Shown piece after piece: positions 7,871 through 16,319 of a DNA stretch of 21,944 nucleotides. The stretch spans positions 1 to 21,944 of the forward strand of contig JADJMH010000008.1 in assembly GCA_016709675.1 (NCBI GenBank), written 5' to 3'. Under the pieces are notes generated by a model. That model saw only the letters and a program-made list of their open reading frames with translations. It was not told the DNA's origin and ran no database searches. Origin of the DNA: Candidatus Accumulibacter proximus (GTDB taxonomy: Bacteria > Pseudomonadota > Gammaproteobacteria > Burkholderiales > Rhodocyclaceae). Positions within the stretch are counted from its first letter, which is position 1, and each line of letters begins with the position of its first letter. Position numbers and translations under genes: made by a program.

Positions 7871-10390
7871 ATGACCAAGGCCAACACCACCAGCCAGAAC
7901 CGCAAGACTTCCGCCCGCAGCACCACCGAGCCGCGCCTCTCCCGGCAGCGCAAGCCCGCCAACCTGCCGGTCGACGACTGGCAAAGGGCACTGCGCCGGC
8001 AATTCGGCCGCGAGCAGCCATTCCGCTTCGAGAACCTGGGCGACGATCCGGTCTTCTCCGAGTTCTCGGTCTTCAACCCCGACAGCCGTCGCCGCTACCG
8101 GGTGGCGATTCGCGGCGCACAGATCGGCGACAACCACTGCTCGTGTCCCGACTTCGCGACCAACGATCTCGGCACCTGCAAGCACATAGAATTCACCCTG
8201 GCACAGATCTGCGCCCGACCAGGCGGCAAGAGAACCCTCGAGCAGGGCTTCCAGGGATCATTCAGCGAGCTGTTCCTCGACTACGCCGGGCAGCGTTGCG
8301 TTCGCCTGCGTCCGGGGAGCGATTTCCCCGCCGAGCTGCAGCCGACCATGCGCCAGCTCTTCGACGAGACCGGCGGCTGGCAACTGTCATCGCAGCGCTT
8401 CGCCGAACTGCCCGCGTTCGTCGACAGCGTTCGCAGTGCGGGCCACGACCTGCGCTGCGCTGAGGACGCGCTGTCCTTCTTCGCCGAGGTCCGCGACGGC
8501 GAGATACGCCGGCAGACGCTCACGACCGCCTACCCGCTGGGTGCCGACAGTCCTGAACTCAAGGCACTGCTCAAGGTCGGGCTGTATCCATACCAGCGTG
8601 AGGGCGCGTTGTTCGCGGCGCGCGCCGGTCGCTCCCTGATCGGCGACGAGATGGGCCTCGGCAAGACCGTGCAGGCGATCGCGGCCATGGAGATCTTCGC
8701 CAGCCATTTTGCAGCCGAACGCGTGCTGATCGTCTGCCCGACCTCGCTCAAGCATCAGTGGGAACGCGAAATCACCCGTTTCACCGATCGACGCGCGACG
8801 GTCATCGGCGGTCTGCGCGCCGTGCGACAGGCGCGCTACGCGCAGGACGACTTCTGCAAGATCGCCAACTACGAAACCGTCAGCCGCGACCTCGACCTGA
8901 TCGAGGCCTGGGCACCGGACTTGGTGATCGTTGACGAAGCACAACGGATCAAGAACTGGAACACCATCGCGGCGCGCGCTCTGAAGCGGATCGACAGCCC
9001 TTACGCCATCGTGCTCACCGGGACGCCACTCGAAAACCGTCTCGAGGAGTTGATCTCGATCGTCCAGTTCGTCGATCAGCACCGTTTGGGGCCAACCTGG
9101 CGTCTGCTCGACGAACACCAGCAGCGGGACGAGCGCGGCCGAGTCATCGGCTACCGCGATCTGCACCGGATTGGCCAGACGCTGGCGCCGATCATGCTGC
9201 GCCGTCGCAAATCGGAGGTGCTCGAACAACTGCCAGAGCGCGTCGATAACACCCTGTTCATGCCGATGAGCCCGCTGCAGGCCAAACATCACGAGGAAAA
9301 CCGCCAGACCGTCGCGCGCATCGTGCAGCGCTGGCGGCATACCGGCTTTCTCTCCGAAAAGGACCAGCTCCGTCTGCACTGCTCGCTGCAGAACATGCGC
9401 ATGGCGTGCAACAGCAGCTTTCTCATCGACCATGAAACCGACGACGGCTACAAGGCCGACGAACTGCTGACCCTGCTCGACGACCTCTTCGATGACCCGC
9501 AGGCCAAGGTCGTCGTCTTCAGCCAGTGGTTGCGCACGCACGAGCTGATCATCCGCCGGCTCAAGACGCGCGCCTGGGAGCATGTCCTGTTCCACGGCGG
9601 TGTACCCGGCGAGAAGCGCGGCGCACTCGTTGACCGCTTCAACAACGACCCCAGCTGCCGGGTATTCCTCAGTACCGATGCCGGCGGCGTCGGGCTCAAC
9701 CTGCAACATGCGGCGGCGGTAGTCGTCAACATGGACCTGCCATGGAATCCGGCGGTGCTCGAACAACGCATCGGTCGCGTGCACCGACTCGGCCAGACAC
9801 GCGGCGTGCAGGTGATCAATTTCGTCGCCCGTGGAACCATCGAGGAAGGCATGCTTTCCATACTGGCGTTCAAGCAATCGCTCTTCGCCGGCATCCTCGA
9901 CGGCGGTGACAGCGAAGTGGTCCTGCAGGGCACGCGCCTGTCAAAGTTCATGGAAACCGTCGAACAGGTCTCCGGTGCAGCGGAGAGTACCGCCCCGATG
10001 GACGAGTCGAGCGAGGACACCTTGCCGCTCGATGCCGCCCCCGAAGCCGGCACCGAGACAGAAGCCGACGGCGAGGCCGAGTACCGGCAGTCGACGCCCG
10101 CGGGCGAAGCGGGTCAGCCGCCCGTTGCCGAGGCGAGCACCCGGGCTGAGCCAGCAGCGCCGGCCACTGCGGCGGTCTCAGGGACGGCCGATCCCTGGGC
10201 GCCGCTGCTCGCTGCCGGCGTGCAGTTGCTGGGCGAGTTGACCGCAGCGTCAAGCGGCGAACGCGAGTCGCCCTGGGTGCAGACCGACTCGACCACCGGC
10301 CAGCGCTATCTCAAGCTTCCCGTCCCCGACCCGCAGACCGTCCAGCGCCTCGCCGAAGGGCTGCTGAGTCTGCTCGGCGGAAAAAAGTAG
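7871..10390 (+). CDS. SNF2-family DEAD/DEAH helicase with N-terminal SWIM zinc finger
   Basis: 839 residues, intact. A SWIM zinc finger lies at about residues 89-106 (CSCPDF then CKH: C-x-C and C-x-H ligands). The two-lobed SNF2 motor follows: Walker A GDEMGLGKT (about 257-265), LIVCPTSLKHQWERE, DEAQ box IVDEAQRIKN (about 351-360), LTGTPLENRLEEL, then the second lobe with VVVFSQW, LSTDAGGVGLNLQ and motif VI QRIGRVHRLGQ (about 632-642). SNF2 motors move along double-stranded DNA and displace bound proteins; bacterial ones are linked to transcription recycling and repair. After the motor there is a tail of about 130 residues rich in Glu, Ala, Pro and Thr (about 695-790), probably disordered, then a short closing segment ending GLLSLLGGKK. 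The start ATG lacks a strong ribosome site. The gene converges on the FkbM gene with 61 bases between. Confidence 0.92.
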   Translation: MTKANTTSQNRKTSARSTTEPRLSRQRKPANLPVDDWQRALRRQFGREQPFRFENLGDDPVFSEFSVFNPDSRRRYRVAIRGAQIGDNHCSCPDFATNDLGTCKHIEFTLAQICARPGGKRTLEQGFQGSFSELFLDYAGQRCVRLRPGSDFPAELQPTMRQLFDETGGWQLSSQRFAELPAFVDSVRSAGHDLRCAEDALSFFAEVRDGEIRRQTLTTAYPLGADSPELKALLKVGLYPYQREGALFAARAGRSLIGDEMGLGKTVQAIAAMEIFASHFAAERVLIVCPTSLKHQWEREITRFTDRRATVIGGLRAVRQARYAQDDFCKIANYETVSRDLDLIEAWAPDLVIVDEAQRIKNWNTIAARALKRIDSPYAIVLTGTPLENRLEELISIVQFVDQHRLGPTWRLLDEHQQRDERGRVIGYRDLHRIGQTLAPIMLRRRKSEVLEQLPERVDNTLFMPMSPLQAKHHEENRQTVARIVQRWRHTGFLSEKDQLRLHCSLQNMRMACNSSFLIDHETDDGYKADELLTLLDDLFDDPQAKVVVFSQWLRTHELIIRRLKTRAWEHVLFHGGVPGEKRGALVDRFNNDPSCRVFLSTDAGGVGLNLQHAAAVVVNMDLPWNPAVLEQRIGRVHRLGQTRGVQVINFVARGTIEEGMLSILAFKQSLFAGILDGGDSEVVLQGTRLSKFMETVEQVSGAAESTAPMDESSEDTLPLDAAPEAGTETEADGEAEYRQSTPAGEAGQPPVAEASTRAEPAAPATAAVSGTADPWAPLLAAGVQLLGELTAASSGERESPWVQTDSTTGQRYLKLPVPDPQTVQRLAEGLLSLLGGKK

Positions 10391-10451
10391 CTACGGCAGA
10401 CGACGGCCTGCCCGGCAGCCACGACATCCATTTCATGTTGAACTCCGAGAT

Positions 10452-11264
10452 TCAAAGTAATGGATGATGGCGGCTATCCGTTATCATCTGAGCCTCGGTC
10501 ACCTGCATGGCCGATTCATTGGGAACACAAAGCATGTTGAACGCTGCCACGCCAACGTATATGTTTTCCGGATTGCCAAAGAAATTGTCAGGGTTGTAGA
10601 GCATCGGCGTATGCCAGTACAACCGGTAACCAAGCTCCCAGCAGGTCTCTATCAGGGCCTGTGACTGTTTGACACGATCATTCTCAAGATAGAGTATGGG
10701 ACGACAGCGTTGAATCGTCTGCTTCGCCCCCAGCAGCACCTCTCGCTCCATGCCCTCGACATCGGCCTTGATCAGGCAGATCGACGCCAAATCTGCGGCA
10801 TAGCTATCGAGCGTGGTCACTTCCACCGGCAGGCCAGGCCCTTCAGCAGCAAGACTCACCGCTCCGAAGTTTCCGGCCTGGCCGTAGTCAACCGCGGGCA
10901 CGATCAATCGGCCACGCTCGCTACCGACGGCCATCGGCCAGGCAAGCACATTTTCGCAGCAATTAACCGAGAGATTCGCACACAGGTTCTGAAATACGAC
11001 CGGCTGCGGCTCGAACGCATGCACCCTGGCGCCCGATGGCGCGCGCGCCAGAGGCACCGTATGTGTGCCGATGTTGGCCCCGATTTCAATTACGTCGCCG
11101 CCCACCGAGATCAGCTGCAGGAACAGCTGAATTTCCGGCTCGCAGTACTCCCCGTAAAGTTCCAGCGCCTTGCCGACATAGTGATCATGGAGGTTATACA
11201 CGAAGCTCCCGTGACGCCCTTCCACCAGGCGCTGATGGCCCCTTAATTGAACGATGTTTCTCAC
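10452..11264 (-). CDS. FkbM family SAM-dependent methyltransferase
   Basis: 270 residues from GTG 11264. This start overlaps the ATPase stop by four bases (GTGA), and a GGGGAAG stretch lies just upstream, so I prefer it over more distant starts inside the ATPase gene. The SAM-binding motif I is DVIEIGANIGTHT (about residues 57-69), followed by VHAFEPQPVVFQNLCANL, VTTLDSYAADL and LIKADVEGMEREVLLGAK, all classic FkbM marks. FkbM enzymes O-methylate sugars or other hydroxyls, often in glycan and surface polysaccharide clusters. As last gene of the pilin-glycosyltransferase-ABC row it most likely methylates the glycan made by the two GT9-like proteins. The acceptor cannot be read from sequence. 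The frame is intact. Confidence 0.88.
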   Translation of the reverse strand: MRNIVQLRGHQRLVEGRHGSFVYNLHDHYVGKALELYGEYCEPEIQLFLQLISVGGDVIEIGANIGTHTVPLARAPSGARVHAFEPQPVVFQNLCANLSVNCCENVLAWPMAVGSERGRLIVPAVDYGQAGNFGAVSLAAEGPGLPVEVTTLDSYAADLASICLIKADVEGMEREVLLGAKQTIQRCRPILYLENDRVKQSQALIETCWELGYRLYWHTPMLYNPDNFFGNPENIYVGVAAFNMLCVPNESAMQVTEAQMITDSRHHPLL

Positions 11265-12199
11265 AGATGCTTCCCCATTGATCCCGGTGAGCTGGTGGTC
11301 GACTGAACAAACTTCAAATAGGCTTTTTCCAGCGAGTTGACATTGTGCAATGAGTGGAGCTTGCATTCGCCGCCAGAATTGGCAATCTCGCGGAGCAATT
11401 CAGGCAAAGCAGCCTCAGAAACGGTGCGACTCCAAAGCCTTGCAGAAATCATGGAAAAACCGTCCAACCCGCTGCGCCCCTCAATGAGCACCTCATAACT
11501 TGCGGCGCTTGCGCTCAGCAGCTCATCCGGGGAACCAACAGCCCTGATTCGGCCTTCATGGATGAAGACGAAACGGTCGGCCAGACGCTCGACGTCGAAC
11601 AGGACGTGTGAGGAGAAAAACAGTGTCCGCCCCGACCCTCTGAAATCTTCCAGAATTTCGACCACCTCCCGCCGCCCGATCGGATCCAGGCCTGACAGGG
11701 GTTCATCAAGAATCAGGAATTCCGGCTCACAACTCAACGCATGGGCCAAGGCTGTTCGCTGCATCATGCCCTTGGAAAAGGTCTTGATCGGCTTCTTCGC
11801 CACCGCAGCGATGCCGAATCTGTCAAGCCAGCTCAGACAATGGCCCCGCAGGTCCGGTATGACCAATCCATGCATGCGCGCACCCATCTCAAGCAGTTCC
11901 AGCGGGGTGAGGTAGTCATATAGGAGTGGGTTTTCAGGCAAATAGGAGACGCGGCGACGGCTGTCCGGATCAGTCACGTCCAATCCTCTCAAACGCACCG
12001 CTCCCGTGGTTGGTCGTTGCAGCCCAAGCATGATGCGGATAGTCGTGCTCTTGCCGGCGCCATTGTGCCCGATGAACCCGACAGACTCCCCATGGGCGAT
12101 GTCCAGATTGATGTCCGCCAATGCCGTCTTGACGTTTCGCGACCAGTTGGCCCGGTATTCTTTGCAAACACGCTGGAGAGAAACAAGCGATTCAGCCAT
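11261..12199 (-). CDS. ABC transporter ATP-binding protein (ABC-2 exporter type)
   Basis: 312 residues from ATG 12199 (MAESLVSLQRVCKEY), eight bases after an AGGA site; another ATG three codons upstream is possible. Walker A GHNGAGKS (44-51), signature FSKGM (141-145), Walker B FLILDEP (161-167), D-loop SGLDPIG and switch His in FFSSHV are all present, so it should hydrolyse ATP. The roughly 80 residues after the nucleotide-binding domain (EVLIEGRSGLDG... onward) are typical of exporters that pair with ABC-2 permeases. It starts 16 bases after the TPR-like gene and couples into the FkbM gene. The matching permease is the first gene after the pilins, so the two halves of the transporter are separated by three genes of the same row. 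The substrate is unknown. Confidence 0.92.
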   Translation of the reverse strand: MAESLVSLQRVCKEYRANWSRNVKTALADINLDIAHGESVGFIGHNGAGKSTTIRIMLGLQRPTTGAVRLRGLDVTDPDSRRRVSYLPENPLLYDYLTPLELLEMGARMHGLVIPDLRGHCLSWLDRFGIAAVAKKPIKTFSKGMMQRTALAHALSCEPEFLILDEPLSGLDPIGRREVVEILEDFRGSGRTLFFSSHVLFDVERLADRFVFIHEGRIRAVGSPDELLSASAASYEVLIEGRSGLDGFSMISARLWSRTVSEAALPELLREIANSGGECKLHSLHNVNSLEKAYLKFVQSTTSSPGSMGKHL

Positions 12200-12215
12200 G
12201 AAAGCCATCCTAGAG

Positions 12216-13046
12216 TCACCGCCGCGGTGGATTTGCGACAATTGTCCCCTGGCTGATCGAGTAGCCGCCACCCAGGGGGTCCGACGGAATGGCGTCAAGT
12301 TCGCCCGAGTCGACCAGCGCAGCCAGACTTGCGGGAAATTGTCCGCGCTTGTCAAGGTAGCGCGACGCCGCCTGGCGCAAAGCCAGCAGCCCTTCGAGAC
12401 GCTGAACTCTGATCATCAAGTAAGCGCGCAACGCCTTGTCCTGACTGCGTTCAGCCATCGTCGCAATCGTCGCGATGGCCATCTGGAGATCCTCTCCCTT
12501 CTCTGTCCACTGTGCCGCAAGGACAGTCAGTGCCTGACGCATCCCATCATCACGAACCCGCAAGGCCGCCGCCCGGAGAGCTTCCGCTGCGCCGCGGGTA
12601 TCACCCAGAAAATGCAGCTTATTGAACCCGTAATAGAAGGGTGGATAGGCGTCGTAGGGTCTGGCCTCGATCGCACGCTTCAGAATCGTTTGGGCACGCT
12701 CAACTTCACCCTCCCACGGCAGGATTGCGGTTGCCGTGTAGTAATTGTCTTCGTGCGCGGGGTTGAGAAATGAGACATCCGCCTGAGTCATCGCCAGCGC
12801 CTTCAGGGTTTCCGGCGGCAGTTGGTCGACCCCAACCATCAGGGCTCGCCAGACGCCCGCATTCGCGGCGAGATAACGGTCGCCGCCGCTCAACAGGACC
12901 TGGGCCGGCACCGGCATCGCGACTGACATCCGTGATTCGCCCCAGTACTTTGGCTGATGCAGCAGATTGCCCGCAGTCAGCGCGACCAGGCCGAGAGCCA
13001 GTCCGACCCAGCCGAACCAGCGCCGACCTCGGATGCTAGACGCCAT
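12216..13046 (-). CDS. Membrane-anchored TPR-like protein with pseudopilin-like C-terminus
   Basis: 276 residues from ATG 13046 (MASSIRGRRWFGWVG), overlapping the stop of the preceding glycosyltransferase gene by 11 bases. One N-terminal membrane helix (about 10-31, WFGWVGLALGLVALTAGNLL) points the rest to the periplasm. The middle (about 60-220) is helical and TPR-like: FLNPAHEDNYYTATAILPW, then AQTILKRAIEARPYDAYPPF and GAAEALRAAALRVRDDGM. The last 55 residues (QAASRYLDKRGQFPASLAAL ... DAIPSDPLGGGYSI) resemble the globular end of GspG-like pseudopilins, with the pattern Y-x4-G-x-(F/Y)-P-x-S-L-x2-L and a late DP-GG-Y. I recognise no named family. Its place between glycosyltransferases and an ABC ATPase downstream of pilins suggests an assembly or scaffold protein for the same surface structure. 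Confidence 0.72.
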   Translation of the reverse strand: MASSIRGRRWFGWVGLALGLVALTAGNLLHQPKYWGESRMSVAMPVPAQVLLSGGDRYLAANAGVWRALMVGVDQLPPETLKALAMTQADVSFLNPAHEDNYYTATAILPWEGEVERAQTILKRAIEARPYDAYPPFYYGFNKLHFLGDTRGAAEALRAAALRVRDDGMRQALTVLAAQWTEKGEDLQMAIATIATMAERSQDKALRAYLMIRVQRLEGLLALRQAASRYLDKRGQFPASLAALVDSGELDAIPSDPLGGGYSISQGTIVANPPRR

Positions 13047-14661
13047 GGCGCAGCGAGGGCAAGTCGTCAGAAAGCTGCTTTCGTACGCGCAGGAAGACCT
13101 CTGACCAGGGCTCGGCGACTTTCTGCCGGAACAATCTGGCCTGTGGATACCACGGCACATCCTCGCGCTCGAGCATCCACCGGAAATCCGTAAATTTACC
13201 CGGCAGGACGATCCAGGTTGGCTTTCCGAGACACGCGGCAAGATGAGCGACGCCGGTATCCACTGAAATCACCAGGTCGAGCAAGGCGATCGCATTCGCC
13301 GTTTTTTCCCAGCTCTCGCAATCGAACGCGATATTCTGCAATTCCAGATCATCCCAGGCCAGCGCCTGATTCGAGGCAACGTCCTTTTGCAAGCTGTAGA
13401 AGCTGACATCGGGCAAATCAAAGAGCGGCAGCCAGTCGCGCAACCGGGTTGAGCGAAGAGAATCCCCCAAGTATCTTGGGTTTCCCGCCCAGACGATGCC
13501 GACCTTGAGACGACGATCACTGGCGCAGGCGCCCTCCCAGTAAGGTAACAAACCTCTGGGTGCGATCATGTAGGGTGGCGAGCTCGGCGGATTCAGCAGG
13601 TCGACCGCGAGCAGGCTTTGCAGCTTCATCTGTGCGATCTGAAAGTCAAAGTTGCTTGCCTGCCAGTCGACACTCGATGTGGTCACGGCCTTGCACGGCA
13701 ACCGCTGATGGCTGACCAGTGCCAGTGCGGAATCGGCAACCGCCAGGGTCACATCAGCGCCATCAGGAAGAAGACGGATCAGATGCATGAACTGAAACAG
13801 ATCCCCCATCCCCTGATCCTGAAAGATAAGCAAAGATCGGTCATACAACGGCTCCCCGTGCCACTCCGGGATTTTGGTCGGTTTTGAACCGCATCCAGCA
13901 GCATAATGTAACCAGCCTTCCTTGTAATTCCCCGCGGCCAGGAGGTTCCAGCCGTAGAGCATCCGCCCAGGTCGACAGTTCGGAAAAGCCTCGGCCAGAT
14001 GCCGCAATAGATCCCTGCTCTGGGCCAGGCTGCGGGCGCGCTGGAACGAAGCCAAAGCGAGAAAAGGTGCGTCTCGCTCGTGCAGGATCCCTCGGTTGTT
14101 GTGCGCCTGGGCATGTCGTGGAGAGAGCGCAAGCGCTCTCTCATAATGCGCAACGGCGGCTTCACTGAGCCCCGCTCCTTGCACGGTTCGGCCAGCCATG
14201 TAGTGCAGCTGCGCGTCATCCGGGAAGGCTGACAACGCCCTCTCCCACACCTCGCCAGCCCGATCATGGCTTCCCTGCTCGTGTAACGCTCCGCCCCAGG
14301 CAATATAGCCGGAAGGCGGCGGAACGCCACCGCGTGCAACGACTGCGCCCCATTGCTCGAAGGCCGCCGAGGGATCGTCCTGCAACAAGAGCCATTCCGC
14401 CCAGGCCGACACAATCTCTGGGTCTTCCGACTGCTGGCCAAGCAGTATGGCCAGCGGACTCGACTTGCCATGTTCCCGCATCATCGCTCGCGCAACGGGC
14501 AAGGGGCTGAACCCCAGTTGCCGGAAGCTTTCGATCCAGCCGGCAGGATCGCTGACCGCCGCAGCATCCCCGATCAGATCACTGATCGCCTGCCTGACCA
14601 ACGCCCAGGCGCCGACGTCCGGATGTCGATCAAACAGCCATTGTGCAAGCGCGGGGCGCAC
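13036..14661 (-). CDS. TPR protein with C-terminal GT9-like glycosyltransferase domain (second copy)
   Basis: 541 residues from GTG 14661, chosen because AGGA sits five bases upstream; the gene then overlaps the end of the preceding glycosyltransferase by 32 bases in another frame. The N-terminal half has TPR helices (ALHEQGSHDRAGEVWERALS, AVAHYERALALSPRHAQAHN, about residues 120-210). The C-terminal half is a GT-B glycosyltransferase related to heptosyltransferases: FQDQGMGDLFQF (about 280-292), VGIVWAGNPRYLGDSLRSTR and LVISVDTGVAHLAACLGKPT (about 457-477). Such TPR-GT9 fusions are usually cytoplasmic and modify proteins or build glycans from nucleotide sugars. Together with its neighbour it forms a pair of similar but diverged enzymes, so they may add successive sugars. 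Donor and acceptor are unknown. Confidence 0.85.
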   Translation of the reverse strand: MRPALAQWLFDRHPDVGAWALVRQAISDLIGDAAAVSDPAGWIESFRQLGFSPLPVARAMMREHGKSSPLAILLGQQSEDPEIVSAWAEWLLLQDDPSAAFEQWGAVVARGGVPPPSGYIAWGGALHEQGSHDRAGEVWERALSAFPDDAQLHYMAGRTVQGAGLSEAAVAHYERALALSPRHAQAHNNRGILHERDAPFLALASFQRARSLAQSRDLLRHLAEAFPNCRPGRMLYGWNLLAAGNYKEGWLHYAAGCGSKPTKIPEWHGEPLYDRSLLIFQDQGMGDLFQFMHLIRLLPDGADVTLAVADSALALVSHQRLPCKAVTTSSVDWQASNFDFQIAQMKLQSLLAVDLLNPPSSPPYMIAPRGLLPYWEGACASDRRLKVGIVWAGNPRYLGDSLRSTRLRDWLPLFDLPDVSFYSLQKDVASNQALAWDDLELQNIAFDCESWEKTANAIALLDLVISVDTGVAHLAACLGKPTWIVLPGKFTDFRWMLEREDVPWYPQARLFRQKVAEPWSEVFLRVRKQLSDDLPSLRHGV

Positions 14662-16300
14662 CGTTTTCCTGATGAAGTCTGCCCACCGTCGTCTGCCGGG
14701 GTCGGGTAAACAACCGTGCCGACGGATACCAGGGAGAACGCTCGATGTCGGCAAACCAGCGCCAGTCTTTGCCGGAATCAGCCAATAGAATCCAGACCGG
14801 TTTATCGAGCGCACCGGCCAGATGAGCCACCGACGTATCGACGCTGATCACCAGATCGAGGCTCTCGACAATCGCGGCAGTGTCGTCAAAGTTGGCGATC
14901 TCATCGGATAGCCGGGTGACCGCCATGCCTTGAGGCGGCGACAGCCCTTCGCTCGCACCCGAGCCCTTCTGAATGATTACCCAGCTTACCCCTGGCAAGA
15001 CAGCCAGCGACTCAAAATCACTCAGGCGTGCGGATCGATGATGATCCTGCTTGTGCTCCGGGTTTCCCGCCCAAACCAGGCCAATTCTGAGCCCTGTCGC
15101 CGTCGCGAGCCGCCGCCGCCAGTAGGCAAGCCGGTCAGCATTGGCGTACAGATAGGGAACCTCGGCCGGAATGTCCTCCACCGAATCCGTTCCCAGCATG
15201 GCCGGCAGATCGAGCAACTGGGCCTGAAAGTCGAATTGAAGCGTCCCGAGATTCACGCTACCCGAAGGAGATGGCTTGGCGCGCGGATCATTGCGCAGCA
15301 AGCGCAGTATCTCCGGGTACGCGTTGAAAACCACGCGTACCCCGGTTGCTTCAAGTCTGGGTAGAAAACGGATGAACTGGATCACATCGCCAATCCCTTG
15401 CTCCGAATGCACAAGCACCCGTTTGCCGGCAAGCGCCTGTCCATCCCAGGCCGGCACACCGCGAGCCGCCGTCATCGAGAACAGCGAGGTGCGCGCCCGC
15501 ATCAGCCGCCAACCCTCACCGAGATGACCGGCTGCCAGACAAGCGAGCGAGAGGTTGAACAGCACGGCTTTCGCCTCATCGCCGCCGGGGATCAATGTCC
15601 GAAAGAGCTCAATGGCCTGGACAAAGCGATGCTCTGCCAGCGCCAGCCCCGCATCGAGAAAACGCGTCAGACGATCCACGTTTTCACGACCAGCGGCAGA
15701 CACGGCGTCGGTTTGAACTGACGCCGTAACCAGGTCTCTTGCGGACTGCGGCAAACCCAGCGCCTCCAGGGCGTTAGCGATTTGACCGACAGTGTTCAGA
15801 TCATGCCAGGCAGCTTCCGGGAGGCGACCGGTGTACGCTAGCAGTTCAAGGTAACGCCGCTGCAGGCCAAGACAGTGCAACCACCTGGCATGCGAGTCAA
15901 GGTCATCCGGAAAGACCTCGAGATGTTTCTCCAGTTCGCGCTCGGCCTCGGCAAAACGGCCCAGTTCAAGCAGCGCAGAAACATGCAGCGCAAGTGGCTC
16001 CGGGTCGCGCGGCGTCGATTCCCGATACTGGGCAATCAAGTCGACCGCTTCCTGGAAACGCCTTGCGCGGTAACAGATACTGGCCAGGTTCTTCCACGCC
16101 TCGGTCACGGTATGCCACCCAGAAGCCAGCGCCTGCCTGAACGCCTGCTCGGATTCCGGGATCGCGCCGGTCTGAAACAGGGCGACCCCTTTCAGCAACA
16201 GCAACTCGCCGTCATGCGGTGCGTCGTCCAGACGCCCGTTCAGCGCAGCCAGGGCGGCCTCGTTCTGCCCCGCCGCCAACAACTGATGCAAGTCCTTCAA
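14630..16300 (-). CDS. TPR protein with C-terminal GT9-like glycosyltransferase domain (first copy)
   Basis: 556 residues from TTG 16300, preceded by AGGAG with six bases spacing and lying 19 bases after the permease stop; an in-frame start further up at 16357 would overlap the permease and lacks this site. TPR helices fill the first half (AALNGRLDDAPHDGELLLLK, FRQALASGWHTVTEAWKNLA, AERELEKHLEVFPDDLDSHA). The GT-B domain follows: HSEQGIGDVIQFIRFLPRLE (about 296-315), RIGLVWAGNPEHKQDHHRSA and LVISVDTSVAHLAGALDKPV (about 478-498). The C-terminal 25 residues (RPRQTTVGRLHQENG...) do not look like the family ending, while the next frame resembles it better. A frameshift that separates what was a fusion with the second copy is therefore possible, though the good GTG start of the second copy argues for two genes. 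Confidence 0.85.
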   Translation of the reverse strand: MKDLHQLLAAGQNEAALAALNGRLDDAPHDGELLLLKGVALFQTGAIPESEQAFRQALASGWHTVTEAWKNLASICYRARRFQEAVDLIAQYRESTPRDPEPLALHVSALLELGRFAEAERELEKHLEVFPDDLDSHARWLHCLGLQRRYLELLAYTGRLPEAAWHDLNTVGQIANALEALGLPQSARDLVTASVQTDAVSAAGRENVDRLTRFLDAGLALAEHRFVQAIELFRTLIPGGDEAKAVLFNLSLACLAAGHLGEGWRLMRARTSLFSMTAARGVPAWDGQALAGKRVLVHSEQGIGDVIQFIRFLPRLEATGVRVVFNAYPEILRLLRNDPRAKPSPSGSVNLGTLQFDFQAQLLDLPAMLGTDSVEDIPAEVPYLYANADRLAYWRRRLATATGLRIGLVWAGNPEHKQDHHRSARLSDFESLAVLPGVSWVIIQKGSGASEGLSPPQGMAVTRLSDEIANFDDTAAIVESLDLVISVDTSVAHLAGALDKPVWILLADSGKDWRWFADIERSPWYPSARLFTRPRQTTVGRLHQENGAPRACTMAV

Positions 16301-16319
16301 GGCAAGCTCCTGGCGTGTC

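Noticed and set aside
8387..9877. Long minus-strand open frame of 496 codons opposite the SNF2 helicase
   Set aside because: Same antisense effect; the plus strand encodes all helicase motifs in one frame.
10391..10451. Possible terminator between the converging helicase and FkbM genes
   Set aside because: Only a five-base stem without a usable loop (CTGCC C GGCAG) and no T run.
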